Shown: positions 24,244 through 33,242, counted from the stretch's first letter. The stretch: DNA of 64,000 nt from Agreia sp. Leaf283 (GCF_001422485.1 NZ_LMNF01000001.1:1091050-1155049); one strand, 5' to 3'. Translations and numbers: made by a program. The notes: generated by a model from the letters alone, not told the origin.

Positions 24244-25794
24244 GTGAAGAAGACCTCCCGCCTGGTGGCGGCGCTCGCGGCCGGGGCACTCGCTCTCGGC
24301 CTCGCAGCCTGCAGCCCCGGCACCAACGACGCAGGCTCGACAACGGGCAGCTCGACCACCGCCCCACTGCTGACCCTCGGCCAGATCGTCGAGCCCACCT
24401 CGTTCGACCCCGCCCTCTCGCAGGAGGGCAACTCGATGCCCTACTACCAGGCGGTCTACGACACCCTGATCAAGCGGGCCCCCGACGGCAGCCTCGAACC
24501 GATGCTGGCCACCGAGTGGACCTACAACGACGACCGCACCGTGCTCACCCTCACGCTGCGCGACGACGTGACGTTCAGCGACGGCGCCGCCTTCGACGCC
24601 GACGGCGCCAAGGCCAACATCGAGCACTTCCTCGAGGCCAAAGGCCCGCAGGCGAACCAGGCCGCGAGCATCACCTCGGTCGAGGCCACCGACGCCACGA
24701 CCCTCGTCATCACCCTCGACGCTCCCGACCCCTCGCTCGAGTACTCGCTTGCGAGCTCGCTCGGCTTCATGGCGAGCCCGGATGCGATCGGTTCCGAGGA
24801 CATCGCATCGGCCCCCGTCGGCTCCGGCCCCTACACCCTCGACTCCGCCTCGACGATCGTCGGCTCGGAGTACACCTTCGTGCGCAACGCCGACTACTGG
24901 GGAGACGCCCTGCCCTACGACTCCATCAAGTTCGTGCTGCTGACCGACGAGACCGCCCGAGTCAACGCCCTGCGCTCCGGCCAGATCAACGCCGCCGTGT
25001 TCACCGCGCCGTCGACGGCACAGGAGCTCGAGTCGTCGGGCTTCACGGTGGAAGGACAGCTCGGCGACTTCTCGGGCTTCGTCTTCTTCGACCGCACCGG
25101 CCAGCTGAACCCTGCCTTCGCCGACCCCCGCGTGCGGGAGGCGCTCACCATCTCGATCGACAAGGAGGCGCTGCTCGAGAACGTGGGCCAGGGTCGAGGC
25201 GAGCTCACCAACCAGATCTTCCCCAGCGACGACTTCTCGTATGACAAGGCGCTCGACACCGACGACCGCTTCGCCTACGACCCCGATCGCGCCAAGCAGC
25301 TGCTCGCCGACGCCGGCTACGCCAGCGGCCTCACCGTGACCATGCCGATCAGCCCCGTCTTCGACCCCTCCATCTACACCACGATCGAGCAGAACTTCAG
25401 CGACATCGGGGTCACCATGGAACGCGTCGAGTTCGGGCCGGGCCAGACGATTCCGGCCCTCCTCGGCGGACAGTTCGCGATCACCTACTTCACGCTCGCG
25501 ACGTTCAACGACTGGACGACGGTGCGGCAGTACCTGGCTCCGGACGCCCCCTGGAACTCGCTGAAGACCGAAGACGCCGACCTCGCCGACCTGATCAAGA
25601 CGTACCAGTACGCCGCGACCGACGACGAGCGCACCACGGCGGGCCAGGCCATGAACAAGTACGTGGTCGACAACAACTGGTTCGGCGTGTTCTCCCGAGT
25701 GCTCAGCACCTACGGGCACGACGACACCGTCTCGGTCGAGCTGCAGACGCAGCAGGCCGTGCCGTCGATCTACAACTACTCGCCCGCCAACTGA
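24244..25794 (+). CDS. ABC transporter substrate-binding lipoprotein, family 5 (oligopeptide/oligosaccharide type)
   Basis: The precursor of about 516 residues has a KK-containing N-terminus, a hydrophobic core and the lipobox LAAC, then the family-5 fold with LGQIVEPTSFDPALS, LIKRAPDGSLEPMLATEW and LTLRDDVTFSDGAAFDADGAK. A GTG at 24244 was preferred because AAAGGA lies eight bases before it; the ATG at 24235 has no such site. Family-5 proteins bind peptides, but also cello-, xylo- and other oligosaccharides. With a GH3 glycosidase and lactonase in the neighbourhood, a glycoside is as likely as a peptide. It is the first gene of the operon reaching at least to 32016. Confidence 0.92.
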   Translation: MKKTSRLVAALAAGALALGLAACSPGTNDAGSTTGSSTTAPLLTLGQIVEPTSFDPALSQEGNSMPYYQAVYDTLIKRAPDGSLEPMLATEWTYNDDRTVLTLTLRDDVTFSDGAAFDADGAKANIEHFLEAKGPQANQAASITSVEATDATTLVITLDAPDPSLEYSLASSLGFMASPDAIGSEDIASAPVGSGPYTLDSASTIVGSEYTFVRNADYWGDALPYDSIKFVLLTDETARVNALRSGQINAAVFTAPSTAQELESSGFTVEGQLGDFSGFVFFDRTGQLNPAFADPRVREALTISIDKEALLENVGQGRGELTNQIFPSDDFSYDKALDTDDRFAYDPDRAKQLLADAGYASGLTVTMPISPVFDPSIYTTIEQNFSDIGVTMERVEFGPGQTIPALLGGQFAITYFTLATFNDWTTVRQYLAPDAPWNSLKTEDADLADLIKTYQYAATDDERTTAGQAMNKYVVDNNWFGVFSRVLSTYGHDDTVSVELQTQQAVPSIYNYSPAN

Positions 25795-25801
25795 TCCGGA
25801 T

Positions 25802-25830
25802 GGGGTCCCCGCGCCAGGCGCGGGGGCCCC
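25802..25830 (+). terminator. Very strong hairpin between binding protein and permease genes
   Basis: GGGGTCCCCGCGCC (25802-25815) pairs with GGCGCGGGGGCCCC (25817-25830), 14 bp with one G-U pair and a minimal loop, eight bases after the stop codon. No T-tract follows. It probably limits read-through to the permease genes or protects the binding-protein mRNA, as inferred for the hairpins after the other binding-protein genes. Confidence 0.6.
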
Positions 25831-25850
25831 GCCCACGAAAGGCCCCACCC

Positions 25851-26792
25851 GTGCTGTCCTTCATCGCCAAGCGCACGCTGCTGGCGCTCTCGCAGATGCT
25901 CGTCATCTCGGCGGTCGCCTTCTTCCTCCTCTACCTGTCGTCGAGCGGCATAGCCCGCACGATCCTGGGCGAGCAGGCCACCGAAGAGCAGGTCGCCGCC
26001 AAGACCGCCGAGCTGGGTCTCGACCGACCATTGCCCGTGCGCTACGTCGAATGGCTGCTCGGCGTGTTCCAGGGCGACCTCGGTCGCTCCTACTTCACGC
26101 CGCAGGATGTGAGCGATGCGCTCATCAGCCGCCTCCCCACCACCCTCTCCCTTCTCATCGCGACCACGATCGTCGCCGCCCTCATCGCCTTCGCGCTCGG
26201 CATCGCCGCCGCCGTGTACCGGGGATGGCTCGACCGACTCGTGCAGATCCTCTCGATCGCCGGCTACGCGATCCCCGGATTCCTCTTCGCGCTGCTGCTC
26301 GTGATCGTCTTCGCCATCAACCTCGGCTGGCTGCCGGCCACCGGCTACGTGCAGCTCACGGCGGATCCGCTCGGCTGGCTCAAGACCGTGATCCTGCCCA
26401 TCGCGGCCCTGTCGATCGGCATGATCGCGGCCACGGCGCAGCAGGTGCGCGGAGCGGTGATCGACGTGCTGCGCCAGGACTACGTGCGCACCCTGCGCAG
26501 TCGCGGCCTCAGTGAACGCGAGATCATCTTCAAACACGTGCTGCGCAACGCATCCGGCACCGGCCTCACCGTGCTGGGCCTGCAGTTCGTCGGGCTTCTC
26601 GGCGGCGCGATCGTCGTCGAGCAGATCTTCGCCCTCCCCGGCCTCGGAACCGTGGCCATCCAGTACACCTCGCGCGGAGACATCCCGGTGGTGATGGGTC
26701 TGCTGATCATCACCTCGCTGATCGTCGCCGTCGTCAACCTGCTCGTCGACCTCGGCGTCGGCTTCCTCAACCCGAAAGCGAGAGTGGCATGA
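25851..26792 (+). CDS. ABC transporter permease (DppB/OppB-like)
   Basis: The 313-residue protein begins VLSFIAKRTLLALSQMLVISAVAFFLL and has the conserved DppB regions (ELGLDRPLPVRYVEWL, GDLGRSYFTPQDV, VRTLRSRGLSEREIIFKHVLRN, VEQIFALPGLGTVAI). The GTG at 25851 was chosen because GAAAGG precedes it; upstream in-frame codons translate the hairpin and are not conserved. It forms half of the membrane channel, the other half being fused to an ATPase in the next gene. Confidence 0.91.
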   Translation: MLSFIAKRTLLALSQMLVISAVAFFLLYLSSSGIARTILGEQATEEQVAAKTAELGLDRPLPVRYVEWLLGVFQGDLGRSYFTPQDVSDALISRLPTTLSLLIATTIVAALIAFALGIAAAVYRGWLDRLVQILSIAGYAIPGFLFALLLVIVFAINLGWLPATGYVQLTADPLGWLKTVILPIAALSIGMIAATAQQVRGAVIDVLRQDYVRTLRSRGLSEREIIFKHVLRNASGTGLTVLGLQFVGLLGGAIVVEQIFALPGLGTVAIQYTSRGDIPVVMGLLIITSLIVAVVNLLVDLGVGFLNPKARVA

Positions 26793-28714
26793 GCACCTCC
26801 GACAAGCCGGAGACGACACTCCACCGGTTCCTCGCCAACCCCCTCGCGGTCGTCGGGGCGATCATTCTCGCCCTCATCGTGCTCTCCTCGGCGCTCGCCT
26901 CTGTGCTGGCCGGGGCCGACCCCGCGTTCTCCGCGATCCGCGACGCGTTCCTCGCCCCGTTCTCGGCCGGCCATCCGTTGGGCACCGACTCGGCGGGCCG
27001 CGACATCTGGGCGCGCCTCTTGTACGGCGGCCAGATCAGCCTGCTCGGGGCGCTGCTCGCACTCGTCGTCGCCGCGCTGATCGGCATCCCCGCCGGCCTG
27101 CTGGCCGGCTACTACGGGCGCTGGTTCGACTCGGTCTCGGTGTGGATGGCGAACCTCGTGCAGTCGATGCCCGGCATCGTGGTGCTGCTCGCCGCCCGCG
27201 CCGTGCTCGGCCCATCGATCTGGATCTCCATGCTGATCTTCGGTGTCATCCTCTCGCCCGGCTTCTACCGGGTCGTGCGCACCGCCGTGATCAACGTGCG
27301 CGGCGAGCTGTACGTCGACGCCGCCAAGGTCTCCGGCCTGCGCGACAGCGCCATCATCGGCCGGCACATCCTCACGGTCGTGCGGGGCCCGATCATCATC
27401 CAGGCCTCGCTGCTGCTGGGAATCGCGCTCGCGATCCAGTCGGGCCTCGAGTTCCTCGGAGTCGGCGACAACTCGGTTCCCTCGTGGGGCAACATGCTCA
27501 ACGAGGGCTTCCGCAGCATCTACCGCGCCCCCATCACCCTGCTCTGGCCCTCGCTCGCCATCGGTCTGACCTGCGCGGCGCTGGTGATCATCGGCAACGG
27601 TCTGCGGGATGCGCTGGAGGAGCGCGGGTCGAGCTCGGCTCGCCGCGGCCGACGCAAGAACGTGGTCACGGCGACCGCGGCCATGGCCGCCCTTCCCGCA
27701 GTCGACGTCGACGCTCTCGACAGGGACGCTCTCGACGAGGCGGCCCCGCTGACGCGTCCGGGAGTGAACACGGCCGACGAGACGGAGACGATCGTCACCG
27801 CCCCGCTGGCAGATCTCGAGTTCGTGCCCGAACCCGCCTGGTCGGACTCGACGCCCCTCGAGACGCCCGAGCCCGACCCGAGCGCCGTGCTGAGCGTGCG
27901 TCGCCTGCGCGTCGGCTACGGCTCCGGTCCGCACGACAAGACCGTCGTGCACAACGTGAGCCTCGACGTGCACGCCGGAGAGGTGCTCGGCCTCGTCGGC
28001 GAATCCGGATCGGGCAAGACGCAGACCGCCTTCGCGGTGCTGGGCCTGCTGCCGACCGGCGGACGGGTCACGAACGGCAGCGTGCTGTTCGACGGCGACG
28101 AGCTGACCACCCGCTCTCGCGCCTCGATCCGCGAGCTGCGCGGAACCGGGATCGCGTACATCCCCCAGGAGCCGATGTCGAACCTCGACCCGTCGTTCAA
28201 GGTCGGTTCGCAGCTCTCGACACCCATGATGCGACGCCTCGGTCTCGACAAGCGGGCGGCCCGCACGCGTGCCCTCGAACTGCTCGACCGTGTCGGCATC
28301 CGGGAGCCCGAGCGCACCTACGACTCGTACCCGCACGAGATCTCGGGCGGCATGGCGCAGCGCGTGCTGATCGCCGGCGCCGTGTCATGCCGACCGCGCC
28401 TGCTCATCGCCGACGAGCCCACCACGGCACTCGACGTGACCGTGCAGGCCGAGGTGCTTCGCCTGCTGCGCGAGCTGCAGTCGGAGCAGGAGATGGCGGT
28501 GATCCTCGTGACCCACAACTTCGGCGTGGTCGCCGACATCTGCGACCGCGTGGCCGTGATGAACAAGGGAACGATCGTGGAGCAGAACGACGTGGAGTCG
28601 CTGTTCGCCCGGCCCCGACACCCCTACACGCAGACCCTGCTCGGATCGACGCTAGAGGGCGGACCCTCGCGCATCGACCTCGACAGGGCCGAAGCAGAAG
28701 GAGCACACAGATGA
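26789..28714 (+). CDS. Fused ABC transporter permease and ATP-binding protein (DppC-DppD type)
   Basis: The 641-residue protein joins two parts. Residues 1-285 form a DppC-like permease (HPLGTDSAGRDIWARLLYGGQ, then FLGVGDNSVPSWGNML). A polar, acidic linker follows at about 285-365. Residues 366-641 form an ATPase with Walker A GESGSGKT, signature ISGGMAQRVLIAGAV and Walker B LLIADEPTTALDV. Such fusions are known in actinobacterial peptide-type transporters and leave the complex with one free ATPase, encoded next. The start overlaps the DppB stop by four bases and the stop overlaps the next ATG by four. Confidence 0.92.
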   Translation: MSTSDKPETTLHRFLANPLAVVGAIILALIVLSSALASVLAGADPAFSAIRDAFLAPFSAGHPLGTDSAGRDIWARLLYGGQISLLGALLALVVAALIGIPAGLLAGYYGRWFDSVSVWMANLVQSMPGIVVLLAARAVLGPSIWISMLIFGVILSPGFYRVVRTAVINVRGELYVDAAKVSGLRDSAIIGRHILTVVRGPIIIQASLLLGIALAIQSGLEFLGVGDNSVPSWGNMLNEGFRSIYRAPITLLWPSLAIGLTCAALVIIGNGLRDALEERGSSSARRGRRKNVVTATAAMAALPAVDVDALDRDALDEAAPLTRPGVNTADETETIVTAPLADLEFVPEPAWSDSTPLETPEPDPSAVLSVRRLRVGYGSGPHDKTVVHNVSLDVHAGEVLGLVGESGSGKTQTAFAVLGLLPTGGRVTNGSVLFDGDELTTRSRASIRELRGTGIAYIPQEPMSNLDPSFKVGSQLSTPMMRRLGLDKRAARTRALELLDRVGIREPERTYDSYPHEISGGMAQRVLIAGAVSCRPRLLIADEPTTALDVTVQAEVLRLLRELQSEQEMAVILVTHNFGVVADICDRVAVMNKGTIVEQNDVESLFARPRHPYTQTLLGSTLEGGPSRIDLDRAEAEGAHR

Positions 28715-29544
28715 GCGAGCAGCTGCTGTCGGTCGACAAGCTCGGCGTCGACTTCACGAGACGACGCACCACCTTCACGGCGCTCGAGGAGATCACGTTC
28801 TCGATCGCCGAGGGGGAGACCGTGGGCCTGGTCGGCGAGTCGGGATCGGGCAAGACCACCATCGGCCGGTCGATCCTCGGGCTCGTGCCGCCGACCCGCG
28901 GAACGCTCACCTTCCGTGGCGAGGACATCACGCATGCCTCGCGCACGAAGCGCCGCGAGCTCAGCCGCGACATGCAGGTCGTATTCCAGGATCCGTATAC
29001 GTCGCTCAACCCCTCGCTCACCATCGAGGGCATCCTCGCCGAGCCGCTGCGCGCACAGGGCATCGACCGCCGCGAGGCCGGCCGGCGGGTGAAGGAGCTG
29101 CTCGATCGCGTGCGCCTGCCCAGCGACGCCGCGGGTCGCCTGCCGCGCGAGTTCTCGGGAGGCCAGCGCCAGCGGGTCGCCATCGCCCGAGCTCTGGCCC
29201 TGCGCCCGCGTCTCATCGTGTGCGACGAGCCGGTCTCGGCGCTCGATCTGACGACGCAGCAGCGCGTTCTCGACCTCTTCATCGAGATCCAGCGCGACAC
29301 CGGATGCGCTTACCTGTTCGTCTCGCACGACCTCTCGGTAATCCGCCACGTGAGCCACAGGGTGATCGTTCTGAACCGCGGAAAGATCGTGGAATCCGGG
29401 GGCGTCGAGAAGGTCACCAGCGATCCGGACGACCCGTACACTCAACGTCTGATGATGTCCGCGCCGCTTCCCGATCCGGGGGCACAGCGCGAACGCCGCG
29501 AGGAATTGGAGAAGCTGCGTGTCGACAGCGAACGAGCAGCCTGA
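28711..29544 (+). CDS. ABC transporter ATP-binding protein (DppF/OppF-like)
   Basis: The 277-residue ATPase has Walker A GESGSGKTT, Q-loop region VFQDPYTSLNPSLTI, signature FSGGQRQRVAIARAL and Walker B LIVCDEPVSALDL. It ends with the DppF-type DDPYTQRLMMSAPLPDPG. It pairs with the ATPase half of the fused protein to drive import. The ATG at 28711 overlaps the upstream stop by four bases, and a GGAG site lies about ten bases before it. Its 3' end overlaps the TetR gene start by 26 bases. Confidence 0.93.
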   Translation: MSEQLLSVDKLGVDFTRRRTTFTALEEITFSIAEGETVGLVGESGSGKTTIGRSILGLVPPTRGTLTFRGEDITHASRTKRRELSRDMQVVFQDPYTSLNPSLTIEGILAEPLRAQGIDRREAGRRVKELLDRVRLPSDAAGRLPREFSGGQRQRVAIARALALRPRLIVCDEPVSALDLTTQQRVLDLFIEIQRDTGCAYLFVSHDLSVIRHVSHRVIVLNRGKIVESGGVEKVTSDPDDPYTQRLMMSAPLPDPGAQRERREELEKLRVDSERAA

Positions 29545-30166
29545 GCCGGTCAAGCCGAGTGCCACGCGACGCAGTCCGAGGGGCGAGAGCCGCCGGGCAC
29601 TGATTCTGGATGCCGCCGCCGAGGAGTTCGCCGCCCACGGGTATCACGGCGCATCCATCGCCGCGATCGCCGAGAAGGCGGGCATCTCGCAATCGGGCGT
29701 GCTGCACCATTTCGCGTCGAAGGACATCCTGCTCGACGCCGTGGTGCAGAGCCGCTTCGGCGAGGACGCCGCGATCGTCGACCGCCTCGGGCTGGGGCAC
29801 GCCTCGCCGTTCGCCGGCTACGACACCCTTATGTCGCGCAACACCGACGACCGCGTCTGGGTGCAGTTCCTGATGGTGATCATGGCCGAGGGCCTCACCG
29901 AGAACAACCCGGCCCACGAGCTCATCCGGGTGCGCTACGAGCGGGTCAAGGAGCGCATGAAGCAGCGTCTGCTCGCGCACGCCGGCGACGAGTTCGACGT
30001 GGCACCCAACCTCGACCGCGGCGACCTGGTCGTTCTCTTCCTGGCCGTGCTCGACGGCCTGCAGCTGCAGTGGCTCTACGACGACTCCGTCGACATGAGG
30101 CGCGTCGTGCGCCTCATGGTCGAGCTCGTCACCTCGTACACACAACCTTTGGATCCCCCGGAATGA
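29519..30166 (+). CDS. TetR-family transcriptional regulator
   Basis: The 215-residue protein has the TetR helix-turn-helix ALILDAAAEEFAAHGYHGASIAAIAEKAG followed by SQSGVLHHFASKDILLDAVV, then an all-helical ligand domain. The GTG at 29519 lies eight bases after GGAG and overlaps the ATPase gene. A later start would cut into the basic N-terminal arm. It sits inside the operon, between transporter and GH3 glycosidase. It likely controls the operon by binding the inverted repeat at 24101-24152 and the related motif at 33216-33231. The inducer may be an imported glycoside or its aglycone. Confidence 0.92.
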   Translation: MSTANEQPEPVKPSATRRSPRGESRRALILDAAAEEFAAHGYHGASIAAIAEKAGISQSGVLHHFASKDILLDAVVQSRFGEDAAIVDRLGLGHASPFAGYDTLMSRNTDDRVWVQFLMVIMAEGLTENNPAHELIRVRYERVKERMKQRLLAHAGDEFDVAPNLDRGDLVVLFLAVLDGLQLQWLYDDSVDMRRVVRLMVELVTSYTQPLDPPE

Positions 30167-31989
30167 CACCGAAACTCTCCCGCCATCACGACGGAACGCT
30201 CTACCGCGACCTCAACGACAACGGCGTCATGGATGCCTACGAGAACCCGAATCTGCCCGTCGCGGAACGCGTCGCCGACCTGATGGGCCGCATGTCGCTC
30301 GCCGAGAAGGCCGGGCTGATGATCCACTCGATCGTGAGCGTCAACGCCGCCGGCGACCTCGACAGCCCGCTCATGTCGGCCGGACGGGTGCCCGCCGATG
30401 AGTTCGTGCTCAACCGCCATGTCACCCACCTGAACGTGCACCGCATCCCGGACCCGCGGTCGATGGCGCGCTGGTCGAACCAGATCCAGGAGCTCGCCGA
30501 GTCGACGCCGCTCGGGATCCCCGTGACCATCTCCACCGATCCGCGGCATTCGTTCACCGAGAACTGGGGAGCGTCGTTCAGCGCGGAGCACCTGTCGGCG
30601 TGGCCGGAGCCGATCGGGCTCGGAGCTCTCTCCGACGAGGACACCGTTCGCGAGTTCGCCGACATCGCGCGCCAGGAGTACACGGCCCTCGGCATTCGAT
30701 CGGCCCTGCACCCCACCCTCGATGTGGCCACCGAGCCGCGCTGGGCGCGCCAGTACAGCACCTTCGGTCAGAGCGCCGAGCAGGTCGCTCGGTTCGGCGT
30801 CGCCTACGTCGACGGCTTCGAGGGCGTCGACGGGCTCTCGAGCAGCAGCGTCGCCTGCATGGCCAAGCACTTCCCTGGCGGCGGGCCGCAGCGCGACGGC
30901 GAGGACCCGCACTTCCCCTACGGCCGCGAGCAGGACTACGTGGGCGACATGTTCGAGTACCACCTCGCGCCGTTCCGGCGGGTGCTCGCCCGCGGGGTCT
31001 CCGCCATCATGCCGAGCTACGGCATCCCGATCGGCCTCAGCCTCGACGGCGAGCGCATCGAGGAGGTGGCCTTCGGCTTCAATCGCCAGATCCTCACGGG
31101 GCTCCTGCGCGAGCAGCTGGGCTTCGAGGGAGTGATCTGCTCCGACTGGAGCCTCATCACCGAGTCCCGCTTCGGCGGCGCGCACCTACCCGCGCGCGCC
31201 TGGGGCGTCGAGCACCTCGGCGAGCTCGACCGGGTGCAGCGCGCCATCGAGGCGGGCTGCGACCAGTTCGGCGGCGAGGACACCCCCTCGTGGATCGTCG
31301 AGCTCGTCGAATCGGGTCGGCTGAGCGAGGAGCGCGTCGACGAGTCGGTGCGCCGGCTGCTGGCCGTGAAGTTCGAACTCGGCCTCTTCGACGACCCCTA
31401 CGTCGACGAGGATGCCGCGGTGGAGATCGTCGGCTCGTCGCAGTTCCGGGCCGCGGGGCATCGCGCCCAGGTGCATTCGGCCACCGTGGTGGTCGACTCC
31501 GACGATCGGCCGAGCATCCCCGTCGCGAGTGGCAGCCGCGTGTATTCGCCCGAGATCCCCGACGCCGAGATCTCGGCCGCCGGGTTCGCACCGGCGACCC
31601 TCGACGAGGCCGACGTGATCGTCACCCGCATCAGTGCTCCGTTCGATCCGCGCGACCACTACCTTCTCGAGCCCGCGTTCCACGCCGGCTCGCTGGAGTT
31701 CGCCGACGCCGACGTCGAGCGCCTGCGCACGCTGTCGCAGCACGCGCCCGTGATCGTCGTGATCCACCTCGAGCGCCCCGCGCTGCTCGCGCCGCTGCTG
31801 CCGCACTCCGCCGCCATCCTCGCCGTCTACGGCTCATCGGATGCGGCGGTTCTCGAGGCGCTGGCGACCGAGGGCGCGGCCCGGGGCTCGCTCCCGTTCG
31901 ACGTGCCCCGCAGCCTCGACGAGATCGTGGCCGCGCGCTCCGACGTTCCCGGTGACACCACGAGTCCCCTGTTCCGCGCCGGAGTCTGA
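30163..31989 (+). CDS. Glycoside hydrolase family 3 beta-glycosidase (cytoplasmic)
   Basis: The 608-residue GH3 enzyme begins with the typical DLNDNGVMDAYENPNLPVAERVADLMGRM. It shows the substrate-site stretches MAKHFPGGGPQRDGEDPHFPYG and VSAIMPSYGIPIG and the nucleophile D328 in GFEGVICSDWS. A C-terminal alpha/beta-sandwich domain starts near residue 440 and is short, with no fibronectin domain. No signal peptide is present, so it cleaves imported beta-glucosides or beta-xylosides. The start overlaps the TetR stop (ATGA), which ties regulator and enzyme together. Specificity cannot be set from sequence alone. Confidence 0.9.
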   Translation: MTPKLSRHHDGTLYRDLNDNGVMDAYENPNLPVAERVADLMGRMSLAEKAGLMIHSIVSVNAAGDLDSPLMSAGRVPADEFVLNRHVTHLNVHRIPDPRSMARWSNQIQELAESTPLGIPVTISTDPRHSFTENWGASFSAEHLSAWPEPIGLGALSDEDTVREFADIARQEYTALGIRSALHPTLDVATEPRWARQYSTFGQSAEQVARFGVAYVDGFEGVDGLSSSSVACMAKHFPGGGPQRDGEDPHFPYGREQDYVGDMFEYHLAPFRRVLARGVSAIMPSYGIPIGLSLDGERIEEVAFGFNRQILTGLLREQLGFEGVICSDWSLITESRFGGAHLPARAWGVEHLGELDRVQRAIEAGCDQFGGEDTPSWIVELVESGRLSEERVDESVRRLLAVKFELGLFDDPYVDEDAAVEIVGSSQFRAAGHRAQVHSATVVVDSDDRPSIPVASGSRVYSPEIPDAEISAAGFAPATLDEADVIVTRISAPFDPRDHYLLEPAFHAGSLEFADADVERLRTLSQHAPVIVVIHLERPALLAPLLPHSAAILAVYGSSDAAVLEALATEGAARGSLPFDVPRSLDEIVAARSDVPGDTTSPLFRAGV

Positions 31990-31996
31990 CCCCGGC

Positions 31997-32016
31997 ATCG
32001 GGCGCTCGCGCCCGAT
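31997..32016 (+). terminator. Hairpin after the GH3 gene
   Basis: ATCGGGCG (31997-32004) and CGCCCGAT (32009-32016) form a perfect 8-bp stem with a CTCG loop, eight bases after the GH3 stop, with no T-run. It probably reduces transcription into the serine-hydrolase gene, which has its own ribosome site (GAGAGAAGGA). Confidence 0.5.
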
Positions 32017-32044
32017 CGCACACCCGAGATTCGAGAGAAGGACA

Positions 32045-33199
32045 ATGATGACCGATATCGCCTCCGCACTGAACGGCTCCGTCGCCCCGGGCTACGAGCA
32101 GCTCGCCGAGACCCTCGAGGCCGAGCTCGCCGCCGACGCCGACTACGCGTTCCAGCTGACCGCGTACCGGGGCCACGAGCTCGTGGTCGACGTGCACGGC
32201 GGTGAGGGCATGACGGGCGATTCTCTGATGATCCCGTTCTCAGTGTCGAAGAACTCCATCGCGTTCTCGATCGCCCTGCTCGTCGACCGCGGACTGCTCG
32301 ATCTCGACGCGCCGGTGGCCGAGTACTGGCCGGAGTTCGCGGCCGAGGGAAAGCAGCACGTGCTCGTTCGCGAGCTGCTCTCGCACCAGGCTGGCCTGCC
32401 CGAGGCGCTGCCCGCCCTCTCCGACGAGGAGTACGCCGACGACCGGAGCGGCGCGGCGCGGCTCGCAGCCCAGCTGCCGTGGTGGCGTCCGGGCGCGGCC
32501 TTCGGCTACCACGGCCTCACCATCGGCGTGCTGGCGTCGGAGCTGGTGCGGCGGATCACCGGACTCGGCCTGCAGGCGTTCTTCGAGGCCGAGATCCGCG
32601 CGCCGCGCTCTCTCGACTTCTACCTGGGCCTGCCCGAGGCAGAGGAGTCGCGGGTGCTCGAGCTGCAGCCCATGCGCGCGTCGACCTCGGCGTCGACGGG
32701 TGACATCCCGTTCCCCCGGCAGCCCGGGCAGATCGGGCGACAGGTCTTCGGGTCGATCGCCCAGACGCGCTCCGGGCAGGAGGCCCTCGCCCATGCCCGC
32801 TGGCAGCGTTCGGTGGGCTCGCCCGCCGCGTACAGCACGGTGAGCGCCAGGGGTATAGCGGGGCTGTTCGCCGAGGGTGTGGTCGGACTCACGGGCCCCG
32901 CGCTCATCTCGCCGCACACGCTGCAGGTCATGGCGCAGCCGCAGGTGGTCGGCAGCGACCTCGTTATCGGCATCGACCGCAGCTACGGTGTGGTGTTCCA
33001 GAAGCCCACCGACAACCTGGCGTTCGGCGGCTTCCGCGCGTTCGGACACGACGGCGCCGGCGGGGCGCTCGGATTCCACGACCCGGAGACCGGCATCAGC
33101 TTCGGCTACGCCGTACGCCGCACGCCCCCTCCCGGAGGCGCGGACGCGCGCGCGATCACGGCGGCGAAGCAGCTGCAGAAGATCGCCCTCGCGTCGTGA
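32045..33199 (+). CDS. Beta-lactamase-fold serine hydrolase (class C / EstB-like esterase)
   Basis: The 384-residue protein has the SxxK motif as SVSK, with nucleophile S66 and K69 in MIPFSVSKNS. The YxN-position tyrosine is in GAAFGYHGLTIGV, and a C-terminal FGHDGAGGALGF occupies the KTG/HxG position. These match EstB-type esterases and class C-like hydrolases rather than true beta-lactamases. No signal peptide is visible, so it acts in the cytoplasm, perhaps removing an acyl group from an imported glycoside. ATGs at 32045 and 32048 are both possible after the GAGAGAAGGA site. It follows the GH3 gene by 55 bases. Confidence 0.85.
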   Translation: MMTDIASALNGSVAPGYEQLAETLEAELAADADYAFQLTAYRGHELVVDVHGGEGMTGDSLMIPFSVSKNSIAFSIALLVDRGLLDLDAPVAEYWPEFAAEGKQHVLVRELLSHQAGLPEALPALSDEEYADDRSGAARLAAQLPWWRPGAAFGYHGLTIGVLASELVRRITGLGLQAFFEAEIRAPRSLDFYLGLPEAEESRVLELQPMRASTSASTGDIPFPRQPGQIGRQVFGSIAQTRSGQEALAHARWQRSVGSPAAYSTVSARGIAGLFAEGVVGLTGPALISPHTLQVMAQPQVVGSDLVIGIDRSYGVVFQKPTDNLAFGGFRAFGHDGAGGALGFHDPETGISFGYAVRRTPPPGGADARAITAAKQLQKIALAS

Positions 33200-33207
33200 A
33201 CGGGGGC

Positions 33208-33235
33208 TTGCCAAAAACCGAGCGCTCGCTAGGAT
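33208..33235 (+). promoter_or_regulatory. Leaderless promoter with embedded AACCGAGCGC operator
   Basis: TTGCCA (33208-33213) and TAGGAT (33230-33235) are 16 bases apart, and the predicted start of transcription falls on or next to the ATG at 33243, so the mRNA would be leaderless. The 16-mer AACCGAGCGCTCGCTA (33216-33231), an imperfect palindrome, fills the spacer. It matches the arms of the inverted repeat at 24101-24152, which suggests joint control. Confidence 0.6.
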
Positions 33236-33242
33236 TTGGGCT

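Noticed and set aside
24151-25848. A 565-codon minus-strand frame opposite the family-5 binding-protein gene
   Set aside because: Low-complexity translation, no start context, and it would overlap the divergent promoter; the plus-strand lipoprotein is unambiguous.
25802-25850. An earlier ATG start (25800) for the DppB-like permease
   Set aside because: It would translate the 14-bp hairpin and add a Pro/Arg-rich tail. GTG 25851 has a ribosome site and gives the normal N-terminus.
26480-28336. A 618-codon minus-strand frame opposite the permease-ATPase fusion
   Set aside because: Biased composition with many DD, HH and RR runs and no motif, whereas the plus-strand frame has complete Walker and permease motifs.
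32045-33199. A true beta-lactamase resistance gene
   Set aside because: The motifs fit EstB-like esterases, there is no signal peptide, and the gene is in a glycoside catabolism operon.
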